Positions 1 through 9,529 of a stretch of DNA of 64,000 nucleotides are shown in pieces. Numbering within the stretch: position 1 is the stretch's first letter; each line of letters opens with the position of its first letter. This stretch comes from Xanthobacteraceae bacterium. GTDB taxonomy: Bacteria > Pseudomonadota > Alphaproteobacteria > Rhizobiales > Xanthobacteraceae. Both the position numbers and the translations under genes were made by a program. Below the pieces are notes generated by a model. The model was not told where the DNA came from, searched no databases, and worked only from the letters and a program-made list of their open reading frames with translations. Where the stretch lies: the NCBI GenBank assembly GCA_019454205.1, contig CP075369.1, positions 868,001-932,000 on the forward strand, read 5' to 3'.

Positions 1-2717
1 TGTTCCTGTCGCTGGTGTCCGACACGCTTCCGCTCTCGGTGGTGAACGAATACGGCGAGACGGTCATCGCGCAGCAGATTTCGCAGATCCCCGGCGTCGC
101 ACAGGTCAATATCTTCGGCGGGCAGAAGTATGCGCTGCGCATCCGCATCGACCCCGATGCGATAGCTTTGCGCGGCATTTCCCTGACCGACGTGCAGGCT
201 GCGATTGCAGCTTCGACGTCGATTACGCCGATCGGCGTGCTCGAAGGCCCCAAACAGACGCTTACCCTCGACATGGGATCGCAACAGGCGGACGCCGCGA
301 AATATCGCGATCTGATCGTGGCGTGGCGCAACGGTGCGCCGGTCAAGCTTTCCGATGTCGCCATCGTCGAGAACGGGGTCGAGAACGAGCGCATCGCGGG
401 TTGGTACAACTCCACGCGCTCGATCAACCTTGCGATCTACCGGCAGCCCGACGCCAACACCATCGACGTCGTGGACTTGGTGAAGAAACGATTGCCGGAA
501 TTCCGTGCGGCCGTGCCGGGCGCAATCGCCATCGAAACGCTGATGGACCGCTCGGTATCCATTCGCAATTCGGTTTCCGCCGTGCAGCGCACGCTGCTGG
601 AGGCGGTGGTTCTCGTTGTGCTGGTGATCTTCCTGTTCCTGCGCTCAGGACGCGCGACGCTGGTACCTGCGCTGGCTCTGCCGCTTTCGATCATCGGCAC
701 CTTCGCGGCGATGTATCTGCTCGGCTATTCGATCAACAACATGACGCTGCTGGCGCTGGTATTGTGCGTCGGCTTCGTGGTCGACGACGCCATCGTCGTG
801 CTCGAAAACATATACCGCTACATCGAGAACGGCATGCCGCCGTTCAAGGCGGCGGTTATCGGTACGCGCGAGATCGGCTTCACCATCGTCTCGATGACGG
901 TTTCGCTGGTCTGCGTCTTTATCCCGGTTCTGTTCATGGGCGGCGTCGTGGGCCGCGTGTTCCGTGAATTCGCGGTGACGATCTCGGTCGCGATCCTGAT
1001 TTCCGGTTTCGTTTCGCTGACGCTGACGCCGATGCTTTGCGCCCGCGTGCTGAAGCCGGTCGATCACAACAAGAAGCCGATGAAGCTGCTCCAGTATTCG
1101 GAAGCGGGCTTCGACTGGTTGCTGGCGCAATACAAGCGCACGCTCGATTGGGTGCTGCGCCATCGCCCGGCGACTCTGATGGCGACCTTTGCCACGCTGT
1201 TCATCGTGATCGGTCTTTATACCTGGGTGCCGAAAGGCTTCTTCCCGATCGAGGACACCGGCTTCATTTCTTCCACGGTGGAAGCGGCGACCGACACCTC
1301 GTTCGAAGCGATGTCCGAGCGCCAGCAGCAGGTTGCCGCGATCATCCGTCAGGACAAGGACGTCGCCTATGTCGTTTCCACGGCGGGCGCGACCGGCATC
1401 AGCCGCACCACGAATACGGGCCGCTTGTTCGTCGCATTGAAGCCGCGGCATGAGCGAACGGAAAGCGCGAACCAGATCATCCAGCGGCTGCGGCGCACCG
1501 CGGGGCAGGTGCCGGGCGTGCAGGTGTTCTTCCAGCCGGTGCAGAATATTTCGGTCGGCGGCACCATCGCGAAATCGCTTTACCAATATACCGTGCAGAG
1601 TTCGGATACCGACGCGCTGTACCAGATCGCGCCGCAGCTTGAGGAAAAGATTTCCCAACTGTCGATGTTGCGCGACGTCACCTCCGATTTGCAGATCACC
1701 AATCCGCAGCTTTCCATCGACATCGACCGCGACAAGGCGCGTGCGCTCGGCATCGGTGACGACCAGATCCGTAGCGTGCTCTACAGCCAGTACGGCACGC
1801 GGCAGGTTGCGACGCTCTACACCGCGAACAACCAGTATCAGGTCATCATCGAGGCGCAGCGCCGCTTCCAGCGCGGTGAGGCGGACCTCTCGAAGGTCTA
1901 TCTCCGTGCTGCGACGGGGCAACTCGTGCCGCTCGAAGCGATTGCGACCATCCGCCGTTCGGTAGGCCCGCTCCAGATCGCGCATCAGCAGCAGCAGCCG
2001 GCGGTGACGATCTCCTTCAACCTTGCGCCGGGCGTCGCGCTCTCCGAAGCGGTGCAGGCGATCCAGCAGATCGAGCGCGATTCAAATCTGCCGGCCAGCG
2101 TTTCCACCGGATTCCAGGGTACGGCGCAGGCCTTCCGTGACTCGCTGTCCAGCCAGCCGTTGCTGATCCTGACTGCGATCCTCGTGATCTATATCGTGCT
2201 CGGCATTCTCTACGAGAGCTTCATCCACCCGGTTACGATTCTTTCGGGTCTGCCGTCCGCAGGCATCGGCGCGTTGCTGACGCTACTCCTGTTCGGCATG
2301 GACCTTTCGGTCATCGCCATCATCGGCATCGTGCTGCTGGTCGGGATCGTGAAGAAGAACGCGATCATGATGATCGACTTCGCCATCGAGCGGCGGCGAC
2401 ACGGCATGGATGCCTACGAAGCGATCCGCGAAGCCGCGCTGCTTCGCTTCCGCCCGATCATGATGACGACAATGGCCGCCATCTTTGGCACGCTGCCCAT
2501 CGCGCTCGGCGCGGGCGAGGGTGCGGAGTTGCGCCAGCCGCTCGGCGTCGCGGTCGTCGGCGGGCTACTGCTCTCGCAGTTGCTCACCCTCTACATCACG
2601 CCCGTGATCTATATGTATCTCGACAAGTACGATCAGAAGATCGCGGCGAAGATCAACGAGAAAGAGCCGGACGTGCCGAAGCGCGGCGATCAGGAACGCC
2701 CGGTCGCCGCTGAGTAG
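1..2717 (+). CDS. RND multidrug efflux pump, inner-membrane subunit (5' truncated)
   Basis: Proton-driven transporter of the RND/HAE1 (AcrB, MdtB/MdtC) family that would work with a periplasmic adaptor and an outer-membrane channel. The reading frame is open to the left edge (FLSLVSDTLPLS precedes the first possible start), so about the first 130-150 residues of a usual 1030-1070-residue pump are outside the window. The proton-relay pair is visible in GFVVDDAIVVLENIYR near base 780, and the second transmembrane half carries IIGIVLLVGIVKKNAIMMID. The repeated TM-bundle/porter-domain architecture is complete from there to a hydrophilic tail. The stop is one base before the end of the convergent gene, leaving no room for a terminator between them. 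Substrate cannot be read from sequence. Confidence 0.95.
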   Translation, partial: FLSLVSDTLPLSVVNEYGETVIAQQISQIPGVAQVNIFGGQKYALRIRIDPDAIALRGISLTDVQAAIAASTSITPIGVLEGPKQTLTLDMGSQQADAAKYRDLIVAWRNGAPVKLSDVAIVENGVENERIAGWYNSTRSINLAIYRQPDANTIDVVDLVKKRLPEFRAAVPGAIAIETLMDRSVSIRNSVSAVQRTLLEAVVLVVLVIFLFLRSGRATLVPALALPLSIIGTFAAMYLLGYSINNMTLLALVLCVGFVVDDAIVVLENIYRYIENGMPPFKAAVIGTREIGFTIVSMTVSLVCVFIPVLFMGGVVGRVFREFAVTISVAILISGFVSLTLTPMLCARVLKPVDHNKKPMKLLQYSEAGFDWLLAQYKRTLDWVLRHRPATLMATFATLFIVIGLYTWVPKGFFPIEDTGFISSTVEAATDTSFEAMSERQQQVAAIIRQDKDVAYVVSTAGATGISRTTNTGRLFVALKPRHERTESANQIIQRLRRTAGQVPGVQVFFQPVQNISVGGTIAKSLYQYTVQSSDTDALYQIAPQLEEKISQLSMLRDVTSDLQITNPQLSIDIDRDKARALGIGDDQIRSVLYSQYGTRQVATLYTANNQYQVIIEAQRRFQRGEADLSKVYLRAATGQLVPLEAIATIRRSVGPLQIAHQQQQPAVTISFNLAPGVALSEAVQAIQQIERDSNLPASVSTGFQGTAQAFRDSLSSQPLLILTAILVIYIVLGILYESFIHPVTILSGLPSAGIGALLTLLLFGMDLSVIAIIGIVLLVGIVKKNAIMMIDFAIERRRHGMDAYEAIREAALLRFRPIMMTTMAAIFGTLPIALGAGEGAELRQPLGVAVVGGLLLSQLLTLYITPVIYMYLDKYDQKIAAKINEKEPDVPKRGDQERPVAAE

Positions 2718-4085
2718 TTACGCGGCCGCGGACTTTCCCGGCGCGAATGCCTGCTCCATCTCGCGGCGGAATTTCACCGTATCGTCTTCGGCAATCGCCA
2801 CGTCGCTCCAGAGCACGGCGGCGCCAGCCGCTACCGGCTTGTTCAGCTTCACCTTGTGCGCGAGGCCTATGGGCAATGCATTGGCGCGAAGCGAATCCTC
2901 TGCGCGCACGATCTTGCCGTACACCGTGTAGCCGCCTTCGCCATCCAGCACTTCACCGGCGGCAAGCGGGCGCTTCGCGACCGCCACGACGTCGGAGCGG
3001 AACGCATCCGCGGTTCCGGTCGCTTCGCCGCGCAGTGCAGCCGCCGCGACCGAGATGCCGAGTTCAAGTCCGATCATGTGATACGGACGATAGAGCGCGG
3101 AGTAGCGTCCCGACTTGTCGGTGATCATGCCGTATTCCGCGAAGCAGCGGCGCGTGTATTCGGCGCGGGCATCGTCCGCGCCCGCTTCGAACACGACATA
3201 CACGCCCCAGCGCAGGTCGCGTTCCACCGGAGAGCCGTCGCGGTTCAGCGACGACACCACTTCGACGATGCCGCTTTCTTCCAGCACGCCTCCGGCCGCC
3301 GCCGGAATCAGGTGCTTCGGCAATTCGTCCGCGCCGCAGGGCGGGAAAGCGAGGCCGCGGCTAGGCGCTTTCAATCCGGTTGCGTTGGAGATCGCGGCCA
3401 TCTCGATCGCGGATTTGGTGCCGTCGAGAAACGAATTGAACATCTGCGAGTTCATGCCGGCCGCCGCCGCCTGTTCGGCAGTGAGGCCGTAGTAATTCCA
3501 GACCGTGTCCGGCGTCGATTGCGGATATTCCGGCAGATACTTCGTGCCCTTGCCGGCCGAGACGACGCGGAAGCCGCAGGCCTCCGCCCAGTCCACCATT
3601 TCGCAAACGAGGGCGGGCTGGTCGCCATAGGCGAGGGCGTAGACCACGCCTGCCTGCTTCGCGCGTTGTGCGAGCAGCGGACCTGCCAGCACGTCGGCTT
3701 CGACGGTGACATTCACCACGTGGCGTTTGGCCTTGAACGCAGCAAGGCAGTGACGAATCGCGGCGGCCGGGCTGCCGGTGACATCGAGCACCACGTCGAG
3801 ACCCTCGGCGTTGATCAGCGCCATCGCATCTTCGGTGATGGCGGTCTTGCCGGATTTCAGCGCATCGGAAAAATCGCGCGCGATCTGTGCTTCGTCCCAG
3901 CCGGTACGCTGGAGCGCTTCACGCGCCCGCGCGCCGGAGAGGTCGGCGATGCCGAGCACATGCAGCCCCGGCGTCGTGCGCGCTTGCGCGAGGAACATGG
4001 AGCCGAACTTGCCTGCGCCGATCAGGCCCGCCCGCACGGGCCTTCCTTCCGCAGCGCGGGCTTTGAGCATCCGGCCCAGATTCAT
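2718..4085 (-). CDS. NAD(P)-binding oxidoreductase with C-terminal SAF domain (homoserine-dehydrogenase-like)
   Basis: Begins with a Rossmann nucleotide-binding motif (GLIGAGKFGSMF), continues through a Gfo/Idh/homoserine-dehydrogenase-like catalytic region (DVTGSPAAAIRHCL, then VNVTVEADVLAGPLL), and ends in a SAF-type domain (about the last 90 residues, from AVAKRPLAAGEVL). This combination is known from proteins often labelled homoserine dehydrogenase-like or SAF domain oxidoreductase; the substrate is unknown. The ORF opens further upstream at 4181, but ATG 4085 is preceded by GGGAG about 8 nt away and is followed directly by the conserved fold, so 455 residues are preferred. It is divergent from gcdH. 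Confidence 0.85.
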   Translation of the reverse strand: MNLGRMLKARAAEGRPVRAGLIGAGKFGSMFLAQARTTPGLHVLGIADLSGARAREALQRTGWDEAQIARDFSDALKSGKTAITEDAMALINAEGLDVVLDVTGSPAAAIRHCLAAFKAKRHVVNVTVEADVLAGPLLAQRAKQAGVVYALAYGDQPALVCEMVDWAEACGFRVVSAGKGTKYLPEYPQSTPDTVWNYYGLTAEQAAAAGMNSQMFNSFLDGTKSAIEMAAISNATGLKAPSRGLAFPPCGADELPKHLIPAAAGGVLEESGIVEVVSSLNRDGSPVERDLRWGVYVVFEAGADDARAEYTRRCFAEYGMITDKSGRYSALYRPYHMIGLELGISVAAAALRGEATGTADAFRSDVVAVAKRPLAAGEVLDGEGGYTVYGKIVRAEDSLRANALPIGLAHKVKLNKPVAAGAAVLWSDVAIAEDDTVKFRREMEQAFAPGKSAAA

Positions 4086-4241
4086 CTCGAAACTCCCTGA
4101 TGTTGCGCGGATTGGTTCCGCTGTGTGGTTGGCCTCGTTTTGCCCGGAAAAGTGCAGTCCGGGCAAGCCGCTGGCGGACATGGGCGCAGCGGTTTATACG
4201 CATGGAAGTAGTCTGAACGTCCGCCGATCAGGAAATGCGCC

Positions 4242-5459
4242 ATGAACAAGCCGCTCGCCAAGCAACCCGCGCCCGCCGATGCCGTCTCCCCCCACTGGGA
4301 AGACCCGTTCGACATCGAGAGCCAGCTTAGCGACGACGAACGCATGGTCCGCGACAGCGCGAAGAGCTACGCGCAGTCGAAGCTGATGCCGCGCGTGACG
4401 GAAGCCTTCCTCAAGGAGAAGTTCGACCCCGAAGTCGTGCGCGAGATGGGCGAACTCGGCCTGCTAGGTTCGACCTTGCCGGAGAAATACGGCGGCGCGG
4501 GCCTCAACTACGTCAGCTATGGCGTGGCGGTGCGCGAGATCGAGCGCGTCGACAGCGGCTATCGCTCCTCGATGAGCGTGCAGTCCTCGCTCGTCATGTA
4601 TCCGATCTATGCCTACGGCTCCGAAGAACAGCGCATGAAGTATCTGCCGAAGCTCGCGAGCGGCGAGTGGATCGGCTGCTTCGGCCTCACCGAGCCGGAC
4701 CACGGCTCCGATCCCGGCGGCATGCGTACCCGCGCCGAGAAAACCGCGAAGGGCTACAAGCTCACAGGCAACAAGCTCTGGATCACCAACGCGCCGGTCG
4801 CGGATGTTTTCGTCGTTTGGGCGAAGCTCGACTCCGACGGCGGGCGTATCCGCGGCTTCATCCTCGAAAAAGGGATGAAGGGTCTGTCCGCGCCGAAGAT
4901 CGAGGGCAAGCTCTCGCTGCGCGCATCCATTACCGGCGAAATCGTGATGGAAGGCGTCGAGGTCGGCGAGGATGCAATCCTGCCGAACGTCTCCGGCCTG
5001 AAAGGCCCGTTCGGCTGCCTGACCCGCGCGCGCCTCGGCATCGCCTGGGGTGCGATGGGCGCGGCCGAAGCCTGCTTCGCCGCCGCGCGCCAGTACACGA
5101 TGGACCGCAAGCAGTTCAATCGCCCGCTCGCCCAGAACCAGATCGTGCAGTTGAAGCTCGCCAACATGCAGAGCGAGATCGCGCTTGGCTTGCAGGCCGC
5201 GCTCCGCGTCACGCGCCTGATTGACGAGAACCGCTGCCCGCCTGAAGCCGTTTCGATCGTGAAGCGCAACAACTGCGGCAAGGCGCTCGACATCGCCCGC
5301 ATGGCACGCGACATGCATGGCGGAAACGGCATCACCGCCGAGTATCACGTCATGCGCCACGCGATGAACCTGGAAACCGTGAATACCTATGAAGGTACCC
5401 ACGACGTCCACGCCTTGATCATGGGACGCGCGATTACCGGCCTCAACGCATTCTTTTAA
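4242..5459 (+). CDS. gcdH: glutaryl-CoA dehydrogenase
   Basis: FAD-dependent acyl-CoA dehydrogenase of 405 residues converting glutaryl-CoA to crotonyl-CoA and CO2 in lysine/tryptophan degradation. Family features seen: the WDPFxxxxQL-type N-terminus (HWEDPFDIESQLSDDE), the FAD-binding GCFGLTEPDHGSDPGG loop, WITNAP, and the catalytic base in NTYEGTHDVHAL (Glu at about 384). Arg residues near the substrate site (RSSMSVQSSL region) fit the glutaryl-CoA subgroup rather than short-chain dehydrogenases. It is followed after 20 bp by bioB and then a family III CoA-transferase that could activate glutarate, so a glutarate-utilisation operon is likely. Confidence 0.92.
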   Translation: MNKPLAKQPAPADAVSPHWEDPFDIESQLSDDERMVRDSAKSYAQSKLMPRVTEAFLKEKFDPEVVREMGELGLLGSTLPEKYGGAGLNYVSYGVAVREIERVDSGYRSSMSVQSSLVMYPIYAYGSEEQRMKYLPKLASGEWIGCFGLTEPDHGSDPGGMRTRAEKTAKGYKLTGNKLWITNAPVADVFVVWAKLDSDGGRIRGFILEKGMKGLSAPKIEGKLSLRASITGEIVMEGVEVGEDAILPNVSGLKGPFGCLTRARLGIAWGAMGAAEACFAAARQYTMDRKQFNRPLAQNQIVQLKLANMQSEIALGLQAALRVTRLIDENRCPPEAVSIVKRNNCGKALDIARMARDMHGGNGITAEYHVMRHAMNLETVNTYEGTHDVHALIMGRAITGLNAFF

Positions 5460-5479
5460 GGGCTTTCCGAGAGCACGCC

Positions 5480-6475
5480 ATGAACGTCATCGATACCCAG
5501 ATCGTTTCCGCTGCCCGGAAAGCCTACGGCGAAATCCGTCACGACTGGACCCGCGCGGAAATCCGCGCGATCTACGAGATGCCGTTCATGGACCTCGTCC
5601 ACGAAGCGCAACGCATCCATCGCCTGCGTTTCGACCCGAACGAAATCCAGATTTCGACGCTGCTCTCGATCAAGACCGGCGGTTGCCCGGAAGACTGCGC
5701 CTATTGTTCGCAGAGCGCGAGCTACGAGGCCGGGATCAAGGCGAGCAAGCTGATGCAGGTCGAGCAGGTGCTGGCCGACGCCCGCGCGGCGAAGGCGGCC
5801 GGTGCGCAGCGCTTCTGCATGGGCGCGGCATGGCGTTCGCCGAAGGACCGCGATCTCGAAGCCGTCTGCATGATGATCGAGGGCGTGAAGGCGCTCGGCA
5901 TGGAAAGCTGCGTCACGCTCGGCATGCTGACGCCGGCGCAGGCCTTGCGCCTGAAGGAATCCGGTCTCGACTACTACAACCACAACATCGACACCTCGCC
6001 GGAATATTACGAGCAGATCATCACCACGCGGACCTATCAGGATCGCCTCGATACGCTGTCCGCGGTGCGCGAGGCGGGCATCAATGTCTGCTGCGGCGGC
6101 ATCATCGGCATGGGCGAAACCACCGAAGACCGCGTCGGCATGATCGAGACGCTGGCGAACTTGCCCGAACACCCCGAAAGCGTGCCGATCAATCTGCTGA
6201 TGCAGGTCGAAGGTACGCCGGTTTCGAAGGGCCAGCAGATGGACCCGTTCGATTTCGTGCGCATGATCGCGGTTGCGCGCATCACCATGCCCGCGTCCGT
6301 CGTGCGCCTCTCCGCGGGCCGCGACTACATGAACGAGCAGACGCAGGCACTTTGCTTCCTCGCCGGTGCGAACTCGATGTTCTACGGCCCGAAGCTGCTC
6401 ACCACGCCGAACCCGGATCAGGACCGCGACATGAAGCTCCTGAACAAGCTCGGCATGCGCCCGATGGCGGAATAG
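5480..6475 (+). CDS. bioB: biotin synthase
   Basis: Radical SAM enzyme inserting sulfur into dethiobiotin, the last step of biotin synthesis. The CxxxCxxC motif that binds the SAM-type [4Fe-4S] cluster is at Cys69, Cys73 and Cys76 (GGCPEDCAYCSQSA), and YNHNIDTSPEYY and the C-terminal RLSAGRDYMNEQTQALCF match the family over its full length (331 residues). It sits between gcdH and a CoA-transferase rather than with bioFDA. The 20-bp and 14-bp gaps suggest one transcript. None of the operon's other enzymes obviously uses biotin, so co-location may reflect demand from a downstream carboxylase elsewhere, or chance. Confidence 0.97.
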   Translation: MNVIDTQIVSAARKAYGEIRHDWTRAEIRAIYEMPFMDLVHEAQRIHRLRFDPNEIQISTLLSIKTGGCPEDCAYCSQSASYEAGIKASKLMQVEQVLADARAAKAAGAQRFCMGAAWRSPKDRDLEAVCMMIEGVKALGMESCVTLGMLTPAQALRLKESGLDYYNHNIDTSPEYYEQIITTRTYQDRLDTLSAVREAGINVCCGGIIGMGETTEDRVGMIETLANLPEHPESVPINLLMQVEGTPVSKGQQMDPFDFVRMIAVARITMPASVVRLSAGRDYMNEQTQALCFLAGANSMFYGPKLLTTPNPDQDRDMKLLNKLGMRPMAE

Positions 6476-6489
6476 AATAACGTCCTGCC

Positions 6490-7689
6490 ATGGCTGGCCC
6501 TCTCGACGGCATCAAGGTGCTTGAGCTTGCGCGCGTGCTTGCGGGTCCGTGGGCCGGGCAGATTTTGTCCGACATGGGTGCCGACGTCATCAAGGTCGAG
6601 CGTCCGGGGCAGGGCGACGAGACGCGCACCTGGGGTCCGCCTTACGTCGAAGGCAAAAACGGCGAGAATCTTTCGGCCGCCTACTATCACGCGATCAATC
6701 GCGGCAAGCGCTCGGTGCTGGCCGACTTCACGAAAAAAGAAGACGTCGATTTCGTCATCGCGCTGATCAGGGAAGCGGACGTCGTTCTCGAAAATTACAA
6801 GGTCGGTGACCTGAAAAAATACGGCCTCGACTACGAGAGCGTGAAGAAGATCAATCCGAAGATCGTCTATTGCTCCGTCACCGGCTTCGGACAGGACGGG
6901 CCGTATGCCAGCCGCCCCGGTTACGATCTCATCATTCAGGCGATGGGCGGCATCATGGACATCACCGGCGAGCCGGACCGTGAACCGATGCGCACCGGCG
7001 TCGCCTATGTGGATGTATTCACCGGCACCTATGCGGCGTCCGCGATACTTGCCGCGTTGTTTGCGCGCACGCGCACGGGTGAAGGCCAGCACATCGACAT
7101 GAGTCTGATGGACGTGCAGACCAGCGTGCTCGCCAATCAGGCGCTCAACTATCTCGTTTCCGGCAAGGCGCCGAAGCGCATGGGCAACGCGCATCCGAAT
7201 GTCGTGCCTTATCAGGCATTCGAAACCGCCGACGGCTACATGATTATCGCGGTCGGAAACGACGGGCAGTTCAAGCATTTCTGCGACGTGCTTGGGCTGC
7301 CCGAAGTGCGCGACGATCCGCGTTACGTCTCGAACGGCGAGCGCAATAAAAATCGCGCCACGCTCATTCCCGCGCTCACCGCGAAGACGAGGCTGCGCAC
7401 GCGCGCCGACCTCCTGGCTGCGCTGGAGCAGGCGGGCGTGCCTGCCGGGCCGATCCGTTCCATCGACGAAGTCTTCGCCGATCCGCACGTGATCGCCCGC
7501 AAGATGCGCAACGACTTGCCGGACGATGTTGCGAAGGATGGCTCGATCCCCGGCGTGCGTACCCCGATCACCATGTCGGGAACGCCGCTGCATTATGACC
7601 GTCCGTCGCCGCGTCACGGCGTGCATACGGACGAGATCAGGACCGCGCTCGCGGCAGGCAAACCCGCGTTCCGTCCGACGCGGACGTGA
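6490..7689 (+). CDS. family III (CaiB/BaiF) CoA-transferase, probably succinyl-CoA:dicarboxylate type
   Basis: 399-residue member of the formyl-CoA/carnitine CoA-transferase family, which forms an interlocked dimer and passes CoA through a covalent aspartyl intermediate. The N-terminal GIKVLELARVLAGPWAGQ, the DFTKKED region and the putative catalytic Asp at about 175 (GVAYVDVFTG), followed by the TGEGQHIDMSL segment, are all present. Position in a short operon with gcdH makes glutarate (succinyl-CoA:glutarate CoA-transferase, as in SUGCT) the most plausible substrate; this is inference from context. It starts 14 bp after bioB. Confidence 0.88.
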   Translation: MAGPLDGIKVLELARVLAGPWAGQILSDMGADVIKVERPGQGDETRTWGPPYVEGKNGENLSAAYYHAINRGKRSVLADFTKKEDVDFVIALIREADVVLENYKVGDLKKYGLDYESVKKINPKIVYCSVTGFGQDGPYASRPGYDLIIQAMGGIMDITGEPDREPMRTGVAYVDVFTGTYAASAILAALFARTRTGEGQHIDMSLMDVQTSVLANQALNYLVSGKAPKRMGNAHPNVVPYQAFETADGYMIIAVGNDGQFKHFCDVLGLPEVRDDPRYVSNGERNKNRATLIPALTAKTRLRTRADLLAALEQAGVPAGPIRSIDEVFADPHVIARKMRNDLPDDVAKDGSIPGVRTPITMSGTPLHYDRPSPRHGVHTDEIRTALAAGKPAFRPTRT

Positions 7690-7945
7690 CAGCAAGTTCC
7701 GCTTCAACCTGAATCTGAACCGCAAGTCCGCCTCACGCAGCGATTCTCGCCAAGCGATTCAAAAGACTCACGATTTTTACTTCGCGGAATCTTTGCCCGA
7801 ATTTCGCTTGAATCGGATTGCGAACGGCGCGGCAAGCGCCGAAAAAGCGCGAAATCGCAGCGCTTTGCCACCCGGAAATGCCGCAGGCTTACCCTTTGTT
7901 AAGCACGATTTCCGAGGATAGATTTGTCCCTCGCGCTTTTGTCTG

Positions 7946-8686
7946 GTGGCCGTCTTGGCGTTGTCCCGCTCGCTGTTTCCTTTTGCCCTTGCGGGCCTTT
8001 TTTTTGTTGCGCCAGCCGCGCACGCGGCGAGCGGCGTCGTGATCGGCGATAGTCTCGGCGTCGGCATCTCGATGGCGTCAGGCCTGCGCAATCTCGCGGC
8101 CAATTCGGTTTCGATCCGCGGCAGCCGGGTGATCGAACAGATCCGCCAGCTCAGCCCCGGCACCGTCGCGTTCATGAGCCTCGGCACCAACGATGCCGTA
8201 GGCCCCGTGAAGGGACTCGAAAAAAGCATCGACAACGTATTGCAGGCAGCGCGCGCTGCGCGCGTGACGCTGGTCTGGATCGGTCCGCCGTGCGTGGAGA
8301 AGGCATGGGACCGCAACGCGCGTGAACTCGACGCCATGCTGCGCGAGCGCCTCGCCGCCGCGGGCGTGACCTATGTCAGCATGCGCGGCGAGGATATCTG
8401 CGGACCCGGATTGCGCGCGAAGGACGGCGTGCATTTCACGATGCAGGGATACAAGAATATGTGGGCGCGCGCGTCGCAGACCGCGCGCTTCGATACGGGC
8501 ACCCAGCCGCCGCTGGCAGCCGTGCAGCCGCGCGAACGCGAGAACCGGCGCGAGCAACAGATCGTGCAGGCCGGCAATGCGCCGGTTCAGTATGCCAACC
8601 GTTCGCACCGCGATACGTCGCGCTTCTTCCTCGATTTCCGCTGGCCGGTGCACGACCGCTTCGTGGATCGCTTCGTACCCGATTGA
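7946..8686 (+). CDS. exported SGNH/GDSL hydrolase (1 of 3)
   Basis: GTG start followed by a signal peptide (hydrophobic stretch about residues 8-24, AHA cleavage near 27). SGNH blocks are visible: block I VIGDSLGVG with the nucleophile Ser at about 36, block III LGTND, and block V DGVHFT with the catalytic Asp/His pair. A basic C-terminal tail follows from about residue 185. Such enzymes act as esterases or, beside MBOAT proteins, as periplasmic polysaccharide O-acetyltransferases or deacetylases. The next gene begins 4 nt after the stop, so it is operonic with the following three genes. The 256 bp upstream (7690-7945) hold no gene I can support. Confidence 0.85.
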   Translation: MAVLALSRSLFPFALAGLFFVAPAAHAASGVVIGDSLGVGISMASGLRNLAANSVSIRGSRVIEQIRQLSPGTVAFMSLGTNDAVGPVKGLEKSIDNVLQAARAARVTLVWIGPPCVEKAWDRNARELDAMLRERLAAAGVTYVSMRGEDICGPGLRAKDGVHFTMQGYKNMWARASQTARFDTGTQPPLAAVQPRERENRREQQIVQAGNAPVQYANRSHRDTSRFFLDFRWPVHDRFVDRFVPD

Positions 8687-8690
8687 GCCG

Positions 8691-9494
8691 ATGAAATTCT
8701 CCAGAACTTTCGCCGCTATTTCCGTTTTCGGGTTGCTCGCGCTCGGCGCGGGAACCGTTTCGTCATTCGCGCAGAAGCCGGAGCAGGTTCGCATCGCCTT
8801 CGTCGGCGACTCCATGGCGGATGGTTTATGGCAGGGCGTGACGCGCCACATCGCGCGCAATTCCTGCTTGAAAGAGCGGCTCGATACCGAGCGCTTCGGC
8901 CGTAACGGCACGGGCCTCACACGCCTCGACAAGTTCCACTGGCCGCGCGAGCTGCTTGGCATCGGCAGCCGTTATCGCCCCGATCTGGTCGTCGTGACGG
9001 TTGGCCTCAACGACCGCAATCCGATCTACGATCCGGACGGCGGCAACGCGCAGATCTATTCCAAGGAATGGCCTGAGACGTATCGCGAGAAGATCAGCAA
9101 GATGCTGAAAAGCGCGACCGCGATGAAGGCGAACGTGCTCTGGGTCGGCATTCCGGTATTGCGCGACGAGAAAGCGGATCAGGAAGCGAAGGAAAAGAAC
9201 GGTCACTATGCCGCCGTGATTTCCGCGTTGAACGATCCTTCGGTTCGCTATGTCGAACCGTGGCGTCTGAAGCGGGAAGGCGAGGACACCTTTTCCACTT
9301 ATGGCCCTGACGAGAAGGGCGCGCTGATTGCGCTGCGCACTTCCGACGGCACGCATTTTACTCCTGCCGGATACGACATGGTCGGCCTGTACCTGTATCC
9401 GAAGATTGTCGAGAGTCTCCGTCAGCGTGGCGTCGATCTGGATAAGCTTTGCCCGGCCAAGGCCGAGGTGAAGAACGAGACCAAATCCAACTAG
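8691..9494 (+). CDS. exported SGNH hydrolase, DUF459-like (2 of 3)
   Basis: 267 residues from ATG 8691. A signal peptide (about residues 5-27, ending SSFAQ) is followed by the SGNH fold: block I FVGDSMADGLW with Ser at about 41, block III VTVGLNDR, and block V SDGTHFTPAGYDM. The pattern and size resemble the DUF459 type common in Rhizobiales. The reading frame is open further upstream but those codons lie within the preceding gene. Located in the O-acylation-like cluster between two other SGNH proteins, it probably acts in the periplasm on the same glycan; direct evidence is lacking. Confidence 0.85.
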   Translation: MKFSRTFAAISVFGLLALGAGTVSSFAQKPEQVRIAFVGDSMADGLWQGVTRHIARNSCLKERLDTERFGRNGTGLTRLDKFHWPRELLGIGSRYRPDLVVVTVGLNDRNPIYDPDGGNAQIYSKEWPETYREKISKMLKSATAMKANVLWVGIPVLRDEKADQEAKEKNGHYAAVISALNDPSVRYVEPWRLKREGEDTFSTYGPDEKGALIALRTSDGTHFTPAGYDMVGLYLYPKIVESLRQRGVDLDKLCPAKAEVKNETKSN

Positions 9495-9529
9495 GTGCGG
9501 CTGCCACCGCACTGCACGAACGGAACGGC

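Noticed and set aside
645..1985. 446-residue minus-strand frame inside the RND gene
   Set aside because: Arg/His/Asp-rich composition typical of a shadow of a GC-rich gene; no domain visible.
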